Assembly: GCF_018129025.1 (NCBI RefSeq)
Contig: NZ_JAAEDI010000016.1
Span: forward strand, 83,718 to 147,717
Direction: 5' to 3'
Length of the DNA stretch: 64,000 nucleotides
Origin: Neoroseomonas terrae
Lineage (GTDB): Bacteria > Pseudomonadota > Alphaproteobacteria > Acetobacterales > Acetobacteraceae
The notes under the pieces were generated by a model. It did no database searches and was not told the origin of the DNA. It saw only the letters and a list, made by a program, of their open reading frames with translations. The position numbers and the translations under genes are program-made. The stretch's first letter is position 1, and every line of letters starts with the position of its first letter. Positions 46,968 to 55,630 of this stretch are shown one piece after another.

Positions 46968-48046
46968 CCGAAGCGGCTACCGTTCACGTCGAGGTAGGAT
47001 CCCTCGGCGACTTCCTCCGCGCCATCGTCGGCGCAACCGGCAGCACGAATCAGGAGGCGGCGGAGGTCGCCGCCCACCTGCTGGAAGCCAACCTGCAAGG
47101 GCATGACAGCCACGGCATCATGCTGCTGCCGCGCTACGTGCAGCATGTCCGCGAGGGCAAGCTGCATCCGAATGTCGGGCCGACGCCGGTGCGGCAGGAG
47201 CCGTCCCTCGCGCTGTTCGACGGCAACATGGGCTACGGCCAGCATGTCGGGCGCATCGCCATGGATTGGGCGATCGAGGCCGCGCGCACCCATGGCCATG
47301 CGGTGATGGGGCTGCGCAACGTGCACCACATCGGGCGCGTGGGGACCTATGGGGAGCAGGCGGCGCGCGCCGGGATGATCTCCGTCCACTTCGTCAACGG
47401 CGTGTCGGGGCCGCCGTCGGTGGCACCCTTCGGCGGGTCGGATGGACGGCTGTCGACCAACCCGGTCTGCGTGACGATCCCGCCGGCCGCGGAAGGCGGG
47501 CAGCCGCTGGTGCTGGACTTTGCGACGGCCGCGATCGCGCTCGGCAAGTGCCGCGTCGCGTTCAACGCGGGGAAGGCGGTGCCGGAAGGCGCGCTGGTCG
47601 ACGCGAAGGGGCAGCCGACGACCGACCCCGGCGTGCTGTATCGCGACAATCCGCGCGGCGCGCTGCTGTCCTTCGGCGCGCATAAGGGGTACGGACTGGC
47701 GCTGGTCTGCGAGGTGCTGGCCGGCGCGCTGCTCGGCGGCGCGACCGCCTGGCGGCCGGAAATGCGCGAGCGCGGGATCGTCAATTCCTGGCTGGCCTTC
47801 GTGCTGGACCCCGCGCGGTTCGGAGATGTGTCGGCGTTCCGCGAGGAACTCGCCGCGGTGATCGCGGATGTGAAGGCGTCGCCGGCGGCCGATCCGGACA
47901 ACCCCGTGCTGGTGGCGGGGGAGAAGGAACGGATCACCAAGGCGAAGCGGCTGTCAGGCGGCATCCCGGTGGATGCGACGACCTGGGGGAACCTGGTCGA
48001 GGCGGCGCGGAGCCTCGGGATCAACGACGTGCCGGGCGTGCGGTGA
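46964..48046 (+). CDS. Malate/L-lactate/ureidoglycolate dehydrogenase family (Ldh2) oxidoreductase
   Basis: 360 residues. NAD(P)-dependent 2-hydroxyacid dehydrogenase of the YlbC/Mdh family, unrelated to classical lactate dehydrogenase. Family blocks: GHDSHGIMLLPRYVQHVREG, NVHHIGRVGTYGEQAA, TNPVCVTIPP and AHKGYGLALVCEVLAGALLG. The ATG overlaps the stop of the Bug receptor gene (ATGA), which fits uptake and oxidation of one 2-hydroxy acid. The exact substrate cannot be told. Confidence 0.9.
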   Translation: MTEAATVHVEVGSLGDFLRAIVGATGSTNQEAAEVAAHLLEANLQGHDSHGIMLLPRYVQHVREGKLHPNVGPTPVRQEPSLALFDGNMGYGQHVGRIAMDWAIEAARTHGHAVMGLRNVHHIGRVGTYGEQAARAGMISVHFVNGVSGPPSVAPFGGSDGRLSTNPVCVTIPPAAEGGQPLVLDFATAAIALGKCRVAFNAGKAVPEGALVDAKGQPTTDPGVLYRDNPRGALLSFGAHKGYGLALVCEVLAGALLGGATAWRPEMRERGIVNSWLAFVLDPARFGDVSAFREELAAVIADVKASPAADPDNPVLVAGEKERITKAKRLSGGIPVDATTWGNLVEAARSLGINDVPGVR

Positions 48047-48092
48047 GAGGCGTGTTGTGGAGGGGCTCGGCGGTTTTTGCGCGGCGGTAAGA

Positions 48093-48151
48093 TCGGAGAG
48101 GGGCGCTGCCCCTCTCCGAGCCTCTCCCCGCCAGGTGCTTGGAGCACCTGG
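48093..48151. repeat. Two-hairpin intergenic repeat, copy C
   Basis: Hairpin 1 (48093-48119) is a perfect 12-bp stem, TCGGAGAGGGGC and GCCCCTCTCCGA with a GCT loop. Hairpin 2 (48131-48151) keeps position and size but has a different sequence, CCAGGTGC and GCACCTGG around TTGGA. The linker GCCTCTCCCCG matches copy A. It fills part of the 326-base gap (48047-48372), where no gene is seen. Confidence 0.8.
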
Positions 48152-48247
48152 ACCGCAGTGACTTGGCCTTGAGCGCGACGGTCAGTCCCCTGCTTTGCGC
48201 AAAGGCGTGTCACGACAATGGTTTGAACCCTCCGCGCACAGCGACAA

Positions 48248-48317
48248 GTGGAGGTTTGCAAAGGCCTTTCGGCCTTTGCCGGGGAAGGGTTCGGGAAGGG
48301 GCAGCGCCCCTTCCTGA
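48248..48317. repeat. Two-hairpin intergenic repeat, copy D (inverted)
   Basis: Hairpin 2 first (48258-48279, GCAAAGGCC-TTTC-GGCCTTTGC), then hairpin 1 (48291-48317, TCGGGAAGGGGC-AGC-GCCCCTTCCTGA, one G-T pair). Relative to copy B the outermost pair of hairpin 2 has changed from C-G to G-C, a compensating change. It forms an inverted pair with copy C, about 95 bases apart. Confidence 0.8.
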
Positions 48318-48372
48318 TCCGACCGTCAAGCGCTGGCGCGAACGGACCGAACTCGGCGCGTCTGGCGGTCGC

Positions 48373-48786
48373 TCAGAGTTCCACGATAGGGATGAAGCCT
48401 GAAGCGATCAGGCGCTTCCCGTCGAAGATCGCTTCCTCGGTGTCGGCGACATGCATGCGCGGGTCGGCCATCGCGGCGGCGAGGCCTCTGTCGCGCGTTT
48501 CCTTGTCGGGCCATTCGGTCCAGGCGAAGACGATGGCTTCGCCGGGTTGAAGGCGCATGGCCTGGGCGAAGCTCGTGACCATCGCCGGCGTTCGTGCGCC
48601 AAGGCCATCGCGGGCGTCGTCGGCGTGGAACTGGGCGTCGTCGCCCGACTGGTCGTCGATCCAGCATTCGACGATGCGCAGCGCGCCGTACTCCTTCAGC
48701 ACGGCGCCGGTGCGCTTGCTCAGTGCGACGTATTGCTCGCGCTTGTTCGCGGGGACAGGCGCGAGGTAGCCATCGACATAGGTCAT
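48373..48786 (-). CDS. DUF1428 family protein
   Basis: 137 residues. MTYVDGYLAPVPANKREQYV, the CWIDDQ segment, IVFAWTEWPDKETRDRGLAA and the closing FDGKRLIASGFIPIVEL match DUF1428, a small dimeric alpha/beta barrel (YbaA-like) related in fold to antibiotic-biosynthesis monooxygenases. Function unknown. It stands alone, transcribed toward the repeat pair C/D. Confidence 0.92.
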   Translation of the reverse strand: MTYVDGYLAPVPANKREQYVALSKRTGAVLKEYGALRIVECWIDDQSGDDAQFHADDARDGLGARTPAMVTSFAQAMRLQPGEAIVFAWTEWPDKETRDRGLAAAMADPRMHVADTEEAIFDGKRLIASGFIPIVEL

Positions 48787-48813
48787 TCTGTCAGATGCCG
48801 GCGGGGACGTTGC

Positions 48814-49617
48814 TCAGCGCCCTTCGAAGGATGGGGGGCGCTTCTCCAGCATCGAATCCACCGCCTCGCGATGGTCGCGCGTGCCGTGGGCGAGGGCCTG
48901 GTACGCGGCCGACATCTCCAGAAGCGTCGACAGGCGCATGTGCTGGCTTTCGCGCAGCAGACGCTTGGTCATGCGCACGGCCTGCGGTGGGTTCACCGCG
49001 ATGCGGGCCGCCATCTCACGTGCGGCGGGCAGAAGCTGATCGGGGGCGACGACCTTCGACACCAGCCCGCAGGCCAGCGCCTCGGCCGGGTTGATGGCGT
49101 CGCCGGTCAGCGACATCTCCAGCGCCTTGGACATGCCGACGACCTTCGGCAGCAGATAGGCGCCGCCATCGCCTGGCACGATGCCGACTTTCACGAAGGA
49201 TTCGGCGAAGCGCGCCGTGTCGCTCGCGATGCGGATATCGCACATGCAGGCGAGGTCGAGGCCCGCGCCGATCGCCGGGCCGTTGATCGCGGCGATGGTG
49301 GGGATGTCCATCTCATACAGCGCGAGCGGGATCATCTGGATGCCGAAGCGGTAGGAATCCCGCATCTCGGCGCCGGTCTCGCCGCGGGTGATGCCGGTGC
49401 GATCGCGCATCCCCTTCAGATCGCCGCCGGCGCAGAATGACGTGCCGGCGCCGGTGACGATTACCACGCGCACATCGCCGTCGCGGTTCAGCGCGCGGCA
49501 GGCGTCCGCGACCTCGGCGCATTCCTCGGCGGTCGAGATGGCGTTGCGCTTCTCCGGCCGGTTCAGCGTCAGCGTCACGACATGCCCGTCGCGCTCGATC
49601 TTCACGAAGTCGGTCAT
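48814..49617 (-). CDS. Enoyl-CoA hydratase/isomerase family protein
   Basis: 267 residues of the crotonase fold. The CoA and oxyanion segments are present: LNRPEKRNAIST, GTSFCAGGDLKGM and AAINGPAIGAGLDLA. Of the two catalytic Glu of classical hydratases, the one in LEMSLTGD is kept, but the other, in the strand before GIVPGDGG, is replaced by a hydrophobic residue in my alignment by eye, so it may catalyse a different crotonase reaction. The ATG overlaps the stop of the upstream acyl-CoA dehydrogenase (ATGA). Confidence 0.9.
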   Translation of the reverse strand: MTDFVKIERDGHVVTLTLNRPEKRNAISTAEECAEVADACRALNRDGDVRVVIVTGAGTSFCAGGDLKGMRDRTGITRGETGAEMRDSYRFGIQMIPLALYEMDIPTIAAINGPAIGAGLDLACMCDIRIASDTARFAESFVKVGIVPGDGGAYLLPKVVGMSKALEMSLTGDAINPAEALACGLVSKVVAPDQLLPAAREMAARIAVNPPQAVRMTKRLLRESQHMRLSTLLEMSAAYQALAHGTRDHREAVDSMLEKRPPSFEGR

Positions 49618-50624
49618 GCGGCGGGTTCCTCGTCGCGGTCGGTGATGAAGGTCCAGAGACTGCCCGGCGCGGCCTGCACCGTCGCGCCGAGGCGCGCGGA
49701 CCAGAAGCGTTCGGTGCCGCCTTCCTCGCGCCAGGACCACAGGCGGCGCGTCAGGTGGTGCAGGGAATGCTCCTCGGTGATGCCCATGGCGGCGAGGACC
49801 TGGTGCGCGATGGCCGCGCCCTTGGCGGCGGCCTCGCCGGCCGTGACCTTGGCGCAGCCGATCTCGAAGGCGGCGCCGGCCAGCCCGCGCCGGTCCGCGG
49901 CGCGCGCTGCGGCAGCGGCAGCGACGGACACTGCCGACGTCTCCGCGGCGAAGACCGCAAGCTGTTGCTGCACGGCCTGGAAGCGCCCGATCGGGCGGCC
50001 GAACTGCTTGCGGGTGTTGGCGTGTTCAACGGCCAGCGCCAGCGCTGCCTGCATCGCGCCCGCGATCTGCGCGGCACGGAGCAGCGCGGTGACGAGCATG
50101 GCGGCTTCCGCGCCCCAGCCGTTCGGCAGCGTGCCCTCGGCGATCGGCGCACCGGTGATCGCGGGCCGGTCGCGCGCCTCGCGTGCGGTGTTGGTGCCGT
50201 CCGTCCAGCGTAGCGACGCGGCCGGATACAGCGCGACCCGCGCGCCATCGACCAGCGCGACATGGCTGGCGTGACGGCCCCAGGGCACCGCCGCGCCCGA
50301 TGCGGCGAAGGTCAGCACACCATCCGGCACGTCGATGCCCGCGGCCGCCAGCAGCGCGGCGCTGCCGATGCCTTCCGCCAGCGGCACGGGCGCACCGGCG
50401 CGCCCTAGCGCCTCCAGCACCGGCACGACATCGAGGAAGCCGAGGCCCGCGCCGCCGCGATCCTCCGCCACCAGCGCGGCGCCGAGGCCGAGCGCGTTCA
50501 GCGCGTCCCACGCGGCATCCGGAAACATGCCGTCCTCGACCCTGCGCAGCACCTCGACGCCCGCGGCGTCGTCCAGCGCGCGCGTGACCTGCTCGGCGAG
50601 TTCCGCCCCGATCGTCGTGCTCAT
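49614..50624 (-). CDS. Acyl-CoA dehydrogenase, short/atypical subunit
   Basis: 336 residues. The N-terminal helical domain and the C-terminal four-helix bundle (ANTRKQFGRPIGRFQAVQQQ, the FAD-binding R-x-x-F-G motif) are clear, while the middle beta domain is shortened and alanine-rich. Such members often pair with a full-length partner as a heterodimer in steroid or branched acyl-CoA breakdown. It is the second gene of a three-gene operon, overlapping the first by one base (TGATG) and the hydratase by four. Confidence 0.9.
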   Translation of the reverse strand: MSTTIGAELAEQVTRALDDAAGVEVLRRVEDGMFPDAAWDALNALGLGAALVAEDRGGAGLGFLDVVPVLEALGRAGAPVPLAEGIGSAALLAAAGIDVPDGVLTFAASGAAVPWGRHASHVALVDGARVALYPAASLRWTDGTNTAREARDRPAITGAPIAEGTLPNGWGAEAAMLVTALLRAAQIAGAMQAALALAVEHANTRKQFGRPIGRFQAVQQQLAVFAAETSAVSVAAAAAARAADRRGLAGAAFEIGCAKVTAGEAAAKGAAIAHQVLAAMGITEEHSLHHLTRRLWSWREEGGTERFWSARLGATVQAAPGSLWTFITDRDEEPAA

Positions 50625-51763
50625 CAGCGCAGCCCCAGCTCGCGCGCGATGATGCCGCGCATGATCTCCCGCGTGCCGCCGCGCAGCGAGAAGGTCGGCA
50701 CGATCTGGGTGAGGTAGGCGTGCATGCGACGCATTGCCTCCGGCATGTCCTCGGTGTCGATGACGTCGCGCATGCGGTCGGGCAAGGCCTGTTCGAAGTC
50801 GTTGCCGAGATCCTTCACCAGCGCTGCCTGGCGGATCGGGTCCTCGCCTTCCTGCAACATGCCGGCGACGGCGGTGGACATGGACCGCAGCGTCCACAGC
50901 CGCGCGACCTGCCGGCCGAGCGTGGCCGCCGAGGCGGGATCGTCGCGCAGCGCCGCGATGCCGGCTTCCAACAGCGGATGGGATGACATGAACCGGTCGG
51001 GGCCGGAGCGCTCGAAGGCGAGTTCGGATGTCGCCTGTGCCCAGCCCGCGCCTTCCTGGCCGATCAGCGCGTCCTCGGGCAGCATCACGTCGTCGAAGGT
51101 GATCTCGTTGAAGCCTTCCTCGCCAACCAGGTCGCGGATCGGGCGGATGGTGACACCCGGCGCCTTCAGATCCACCAGCACCTGCGACAGGCCTTGGTGC
51201 TTCGATCCGCTTTCAGGCGCGGGGGATGTCCGCACCAGTGCGATCATCCAGTCGCAGAGATGGCCGAAGGTGGTCCAGATCTTCCGCCCGTTCAGCTTCC
51301 AGCCGCCATCGACGCGATCCGCGCGCGTGCGCAGGGAGGCGAGGTCGGACCCCGAATCCGGTTCCGACAACCCGATGCAGAAGGCGTAGTCGCCGGTTAC
51401 GATCTTCGGCAGGAACTTCTGCCGCTGCGCCTCGGTGCCGAGCCGCAGGATCAGCGGCCCCGACTGCCGGTCGCCGATCCAATGCGCACCCACCGGCGCG
51501 CCGGCGGCGAGCATTTCCTCCAGCACGATGAAGCGGTCGAGGAAGGACCGCTCACCGCCCCCGTATTGCTTCGGCCAGCACATGCCGACCCAGCCGCGCG
51601 CGCCGACCGCCCGGGTGAAGTCGCGGTCGAAGCCCATCCAGGATCGGGCGCGCACTTCGGGCGCCCAGCCCTGTTCGTGTTCCGCGATGAAGGCGCGGAC
51701 CTCCGCCCGCAAGGCGGCCGCGCCCGGCGGCGGGTCGCGAAGGTCGAAGCGCAATCCGGTCAT
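50624..51763 (-). CDS. Acyl-CoA dehydrogenase
   Basis: 379 residues. FAD-dependent alpha,beta-desaturation of an acyl-CoA thioester. Family blocks: GWVGMCWPKQYGG, FCIGLSEPDSGSDLASLRT, WKLNGRKIWTTFGH and the C-terminal PTFSLRGGTREIMRGIIARE. The GTREI end is typical of bacterial ACADs that lack the usual catalytic Glu at the medium-chain position. GGGAG precedes the ATG. First gene of the operon with the atypical partner dehydrogenase and the hydratase-family enzyme, so all three should act in one oxidation pathway. Confidence 0.94.
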   Translation of the reverse strand: MTGLRFDLRDPPPGAAALRAEVRAFIAEHEQGWAPEVRARSWMGFDRDFTRAVGARGWVGMCWPKQYGGGERSFLDRFIVLEEMLAAGAPVGAHWIGDRQSGPLILRLGTEAQRQKFLPKIVTGDYAFCIGLSEPDSGSDLASLRTRADRVDGGWKLNGRKIWTTFGHLCDWMIALVRTSPAPESGSKHQGLSQVLVDLKAPGVTIRPIRDLVGEEGFNEITFDDVMLPEDALIGQEGAGWAQATSELAFERSGPDRFMSSHPLLEAGIAALRDDPASAATLGRQVARLWTLRSMSTAVAGMLQEGEDPIRQAALVKDLGNDFEQALPDRMRDVIDTEDMPEAMRRMHAYLTQIVPTFSLRGGTREIMRGIIARELGLR

Positions 51764-51805
51764 GGCGTTACTCCCGCCACGATCCTCCGCGTCGGGGCCG
51801 CTGCG

Positions 51806-52711
51806 TCAATGCCCCTTGTGCAGCAAGCGCGAGAGCAGCGGGATCGATGCCCATCCCACCGCGAAACCCAGGATGCCGGCGAGCGTGGCTTCCACGATCC
51901 AGCCGATGAAGCCGCCGCCCACGGCCAACCCGGCCCCGTGCACCCAGTGATACGGCGCCGCCAGGCCGAAGAACTCCAACCCATGCAGGATGATGCCGCC
52001 GCCCACCCACAGCATCGCGACCGTGCCGACGATCGACAGCAGCTTCAGGACCTTCGGCATGCCGCGCACCAGCAATGCGCCGGCACCGATGCCGCGGCGG
52101 ACCATCGCCGCCCCGACATCATCCGCCTTCACGATCAGCGCGACGACGCCATAGACGCCGACCGTGATGGCCAAGGCGACGACGGCGAGCGCCGCCCCCT
52201 GCGTCCAGACGGTCGCCTCCGGCATGGTGGACAGCGCGATCGCCATGACCTCGGCCGACAGGATGAAGTCTGTCTTGATCGCGCCCTTCACCCGCGAATC
52301 CTCGAGCTGCTTCGCATCCATCGGCACGTCCGAGGACTGCGCCTGTTCAGGATGCGGGCGGGTCCATTCCAGCACCTTCTCCGCACCCTCGAAGCACAGG
52401 TAGATGCCGCCCAGCATCAGCAGCGGGGTGATCAGCCAAGGAGCGAAGGCGGCGAGCAGCAGGGCGGCCGGCAGCAGGATGACGAACTTGTTGAACAGCG
52501 AGCCCATCGCGATGCGGCCGATGATCGGCAGTTCCCGCTTCGCATCGAAGCCGACGACGTAGCGCGGCGTGACCGCCGCATCGTCGATCACCACGCCGGC
52601 TGCCTTGGCGCCGGCCTTGGCGGCCTGTGCCGCAACGTCGTCGATCGAGGCAGCGGCGACCTTCGCGATGGCCGCAACGTCGTCCAGCAGTGCCAGCAGG
52701 CCTGTGCTCAT
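51806..52711 (-). CDS. DUF808 family membrane protein (YedI-like)
   Basis: 301 residues. Begins STGLLALLDDVAAIAKVAAA, the family signature, followed by VTPRYVVGFDAKRELPIIGR. There are about five hydrophobic segments from residue 70 on (for example VILLPAALLLAAFAPWLITP and GAGLAVGGGFIGWIVEATLA). A cytoplasmic loop near 120-145 is charged (EDSRVKGAIKTDFILSAEV). Function unknown; predicted inner-membrane. It stands alone. Confidence 0.93.
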   Translation of the reverse strand: MSTGLLALLDDVAAIAKVAAASIDDVAAQAAKAGAKAAGVVIDDAAVTPRYVVGFDAKRELPIIGRIAMGSLFNKFVILLPAALLLAAFAPWLITPLLMLGGIYLCFEGAEKVLEWTRPHPEQAQSSDVPMDAKQLEDSRVKGAIKTDFILSAEVMAIALSTMPEATVWTQGAALAVVALAITVGVYGVVALIVKADDVGAAMVRRGIGAGALLVRGMPKVLKLLSIVGTVAMLWVGGGIILHGLEFFGLAAPYHWVHGAGLAVGGGFIGWIVEATLAGILGFAVGWASIPLLSRLLHKGH

Positions 52712-52898
52712 CTGTAATTCCCGGCTGTTTGTGGCTGAGTCGGAACATCATGGCACGGGTGGAGCAACGCCGTCGCCACGGAGGCTGCGACAGATCGAAG
52801 AAGTGGGACCCGCGCGCCGTCCCTCGGATCACAGTGCGGGAGGGGCGTCTTGCCGCGATGCGAGCTCGTGGGGCGCCAGGCCGCGCAAACCGCGCGCG

Positions 52899-54101
52899 TC
52901 AGCCGCTGCGCAGGAGCCCGCCGCTCGGCGCCGCCGCGTCGCTGCCCGGGAAGGCGCGCGCCACCGCCTGGTCCTGGAGCTTCAGGTGGTCGCGCAGCAG
53001 CCCCTTGGCGAGGCTGCGCAGGTCCGTCGTCGGCGCCAGGTCCCGTCCCTGGAACAGGGTGCGCTCCGACAGGCCGGGCCAGTCGCCGCCGATCCGACCG
53101 CCGGCCACCGCACCGCCGACCAGGAAGGCGATGCCGCCGGTGCCGTGGTCGGTGCCGCCGGTGCCGTTGATGCGTACGGTGCGGCCGAACTCGGTCGTCA
53201 CCAGCACCGCGGTGCGCCGCCAGTGGTCGCCGAGCGCCTCCTTCAGCGCGGCCAGCCCGTCATCGAGCTGGCCGAGCGGCCCGGGCAGGCGATTGACCTG
53301 TTGGGCATGCGTGTCCCAGCCGGTCAGCTCGAAGGCCGCGATGCGCGGGCCGTCCGGTCGCGCCAGCAGCCGGCCGGCGGCCTGGGCGAGGGTGCGGAAC
53401 GCGCCGCCCGGCGGCGGCCGGGCGCCGGCATCCATGCCGAGCGCCTCCATCGCATAGCCCCGCGCCTGAAGCCCTTCGATGATGGCCGGGCCGGTCAGCG
53501 GATCGGTGTGGTTCAGCTCGGCGATGCGCGCCATCAGATCGGGGGAGGGTGCCCCGCCGCCCCGCCGCGAATAGGTGCCCACCTGCGTCGGACCGCGCAT
53601 CAGCAGCGGCAGGTCCGCACCGACGGCGAGCCCGTTGGGCTGCGCGCCCGGACGGGCCGGTACGGCCGACAGGGCGCGGTTCAGCCAGCCGCTGTTCAGC
53701 CGCTGGTCGGCACCCGATTCCAGCAGGTCCTGCGCGTCGAAATGGCTGCGCGTGCGCCAGTTGCCGGCGACGGCGTGGATCAGCAGCGCCTCGTTCGCCG
53801 CATACATCGCATGGAGCTGCGGCATGCGCGGATGCAGCCCGAAACGGCCGCCGAGGTCGAGCAACCCGCCTTCCTGGCCCGGTTCGGGCAAAGCGAGGGC
53901 GCCGCGCAGCTCACCGAAGCCGGGCTCGCCATAGGGCTGGACGGCGAACAGCCCATCCAGGCCGCCGCGCAGCAGCACCACGGCGAAGCGGGCCTCCCCG
54001 GGTGCCTGGGCGAAGGCGACGCGGGCGCGCGGCAGGGTAATCGCGGCGCCGAGGCCAAGCAGCAGCGAGCGGCGGCCCAGGGCAGGCAGATGGGCGGTCA
54101 T
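52899..54101 (-). CDS. DUF1501 family protein (Tat-exported)
   Basis: 400 residues. The N-terminus LPALGRRSLLLGLGAAITLP has the form of a Tat signal with one visible Arg pair. The body has AVVLLRGGLDGLFAVQPYG, AFELTGWDTHAQQVNRLPGP and VLVTTEFGRTVRINGTGGTDHGTG, which place it in the DUF1501 (sulfatase/phosphatase-like fold) family, with conserved Asp and His as metal-ligand candidates. The function is unknown. Its ATG overlaps the stop of the DUF1800 gene, a pairing conserved across many phyla. Confidence 0.93.
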   Translation of the reverse strand: MTAHLPALGRRSLLLGLGAAITLPRARVAFAQAPGEARFAVVLLRGGLDGLFAVQPYGEPGFGELRGALALPEPGQEGGLLDLGGRFGLHPRMPQLHAMYAANEALLIHAVAGNWRTRSHFDAQDLLESGADQRLNSGWLNRALSAVPARPGAQPNGLAVGADLPLLMRGPTQVGTYSRRGGGAPSPDLMARIAELNHTDPLTGPAIIEGLQARGYAMEALGMDAGARPPPGGAFRTLAQAAGRLLARPDGPRIAAFELTGWDTHAQQVNRLPGPLGQLDDGLAALKEALGDHWRRTAVLVTTEFGRTVRINGTGGTDHGTGGIAFLVGGAVAGGRIGGDWPGLSERTLFQGRDLAPTTDLRSLAKGLLRDHLKLQDQAVARAFPGSDAAAPSGGLLRSG

Positions 54102-55399
54102 CGGCGATGGAACTCCGGGCTCACCAGCACAAGTGTCAGGGCCTCGCGCGCGGAGCCGGCGCGGGCTGCTGCCCGCAGCGTTTCGGGTCGGCAGATCGGG
54201 CCGAGCACGGCCTCCGCGACCTCGGCCGCATCGCGCCCGGCGCCGCGGCCCGAGATGTTGTTCGCCCAGTCGAGCCGGCGGACCATGATCTCAGGCCCGG
54301 ACCAGGCCGCACCGCTGTCGGGGAAGCCGATCGGTGCCGGCGGGCTCCACCAGCCCTGGCCAAGGTTCTGCATGAAGTTCGCGGCACGTGGCGCGATGTC
54401 GTCCGGCGCTTCGACGGCGCGCAGCACGGCGATCACGTAGTCCTGCGGATTGCGCAGCTTGCCGAGCGGCGGCTGCCACGCTTCGGGCAGACGGACCAGC
54501 GCGCGGGTGGCGGCGCCGAGGTCACCGCCAGTGTCCCGGAGCACGCCATATATCCGGTCCACGGCGGCCGGCGGCGGATCATCGGCAACGAAGTGGCGCA
54601 CCAGCTTGGTGGCGAGATGCCGGTGCGTCTTTTCATGCCGGGCGAGCCAGGTCAGCGCCATGACGCCGCCTTCCTGGCCCGGCGGGAAGGTGCGGCCCAT
54701 CAGCCGCTTGGGGCCCGGTTCGTGGGCATTGGCGCGGAAGACAAAGCCGTAGGGTTCGCGCTGGCCCTGGAAGGACCATCCGGTCAGGATGCGCGCGAAG
54801 GAGGTCACGTCCTCCTGCGTGTAGCCGGCCGCCGGGGTCACGGTGTGCAGTTCGAGGATCTCGCGCGCCAGGTTCTCGTTGAGCCCGCGTCGCATGCGCT
54901 GCCCTGCCGGGCTGTTCGGACCGATCGATCCGTTGTTGTCGAGATAGGCCAGCATCGCCGGGTGCCGGGCCATGGCGACGAGCATGTCCTCGAACTTGCC
55001 GGTCACATGGGCGCGGATGACCTCTCGCACATAGTGGCCGGCGAAGAGCGGCACGCGGCCCCGCTGGATGGCGAGGTGATTGGCCCAGAAGGCGACCAGC
55101 CTTTCGCGGAACCCTTGCGCGCCGCCGACCGACAAAGCGATGGCGGCGGCGGTTTCCGTCTGGACGATGCGGGCCTGGTTCGGTCGCCCCATACCGCCGG
55201 CGCGCACGCGCTCCGTATCCTCCCGCCCGGCGGCGAATATCGCGGGCAGGGTGGCCGGGAGGTCCGCTGGCAGGTCGGGGCCGGGCAGGCCGGGGGCAAG
55301 CTGCGAGTCGAGCCAAGCCATCGGGTCGGCCGGGATGGGGTCTGCCGGGCGGCGCCCCTGTGCGAAGCGGATGGCGGCGATGACAGGCTGGGCATCCAT
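54098..55399 (-). CDS. DUF1800 family protein
   Basis: 433 residues. QGFRERLVAFWANHLAIQRG, LAYLDNNGSIGPNSPAGQRMRRGLNENLAREILELH and YTQEDVTSFARILTGWSF are the conserved DUF1800 blocks. Mostly helical; no clear signal peptide with the start used here. It precedes and overlaps DUF1501 (ATGA); the two are thought to work together at the cell envelope, but no activity is established. Transcribed away from fusA. Confidence 0.93.
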   Translation of the reverse strand: MDAQPVIAAIRFAQGRRPADPIPADPMAWLDSQLAPGLPGPDLPADLPATLPAIFAAGREDTERVRAGGMGRPNQARIVQTETAAAIALSVGGAQGFRERLVAFWANHLAIQRGRVPLFAGHYVREVIRAHVTGKFEDMLVAMARHPAMLAYLDNNGSIGPNSPAGQRMRRGLNENLAREILELHTVTPAAGYTQEDVTSFARILTGWSFQGQREPYGFVFRANAHEPGPKRLMGRTFPPGQEGGVMALTWLARHEKTHRHLATKLVRHFVADDPPPAAVDRIYGVLRDTGGDLGAATRALVRLPEAWQPPLGKLRNPQDYVIAVLRAVEAPDDIAPRAANFMQNLGQGWWSPPAPIGFPDSGAAWSGPEIMVRRLDWANNISGRGAGRDAAEVAEAVLGPICRPETLRAAARAGSAREALTLVLVSPEFHRR

Positions 55400-55630
55400 C
55401 CCTATATTCTAGGCGCGAATGCCGGTGCGAGGCATGCAACAAAGCGTGTCGCCCGTGCGGTCGCATGGCCGCCACGGCATCATTGCAGGGCAGTTTCGGT
55501 GATGGGGCGCTTGCAAACCGCCGCCGGACGTCGCAGATAGCCGCACCGACTGATCGGCGTGAACCCTTGGGGGCGGCGCGGAGCGGATGCTCCCGTGCGG
55601 GCGCCCATTTCTGCTTGATGGAGGCCCACC

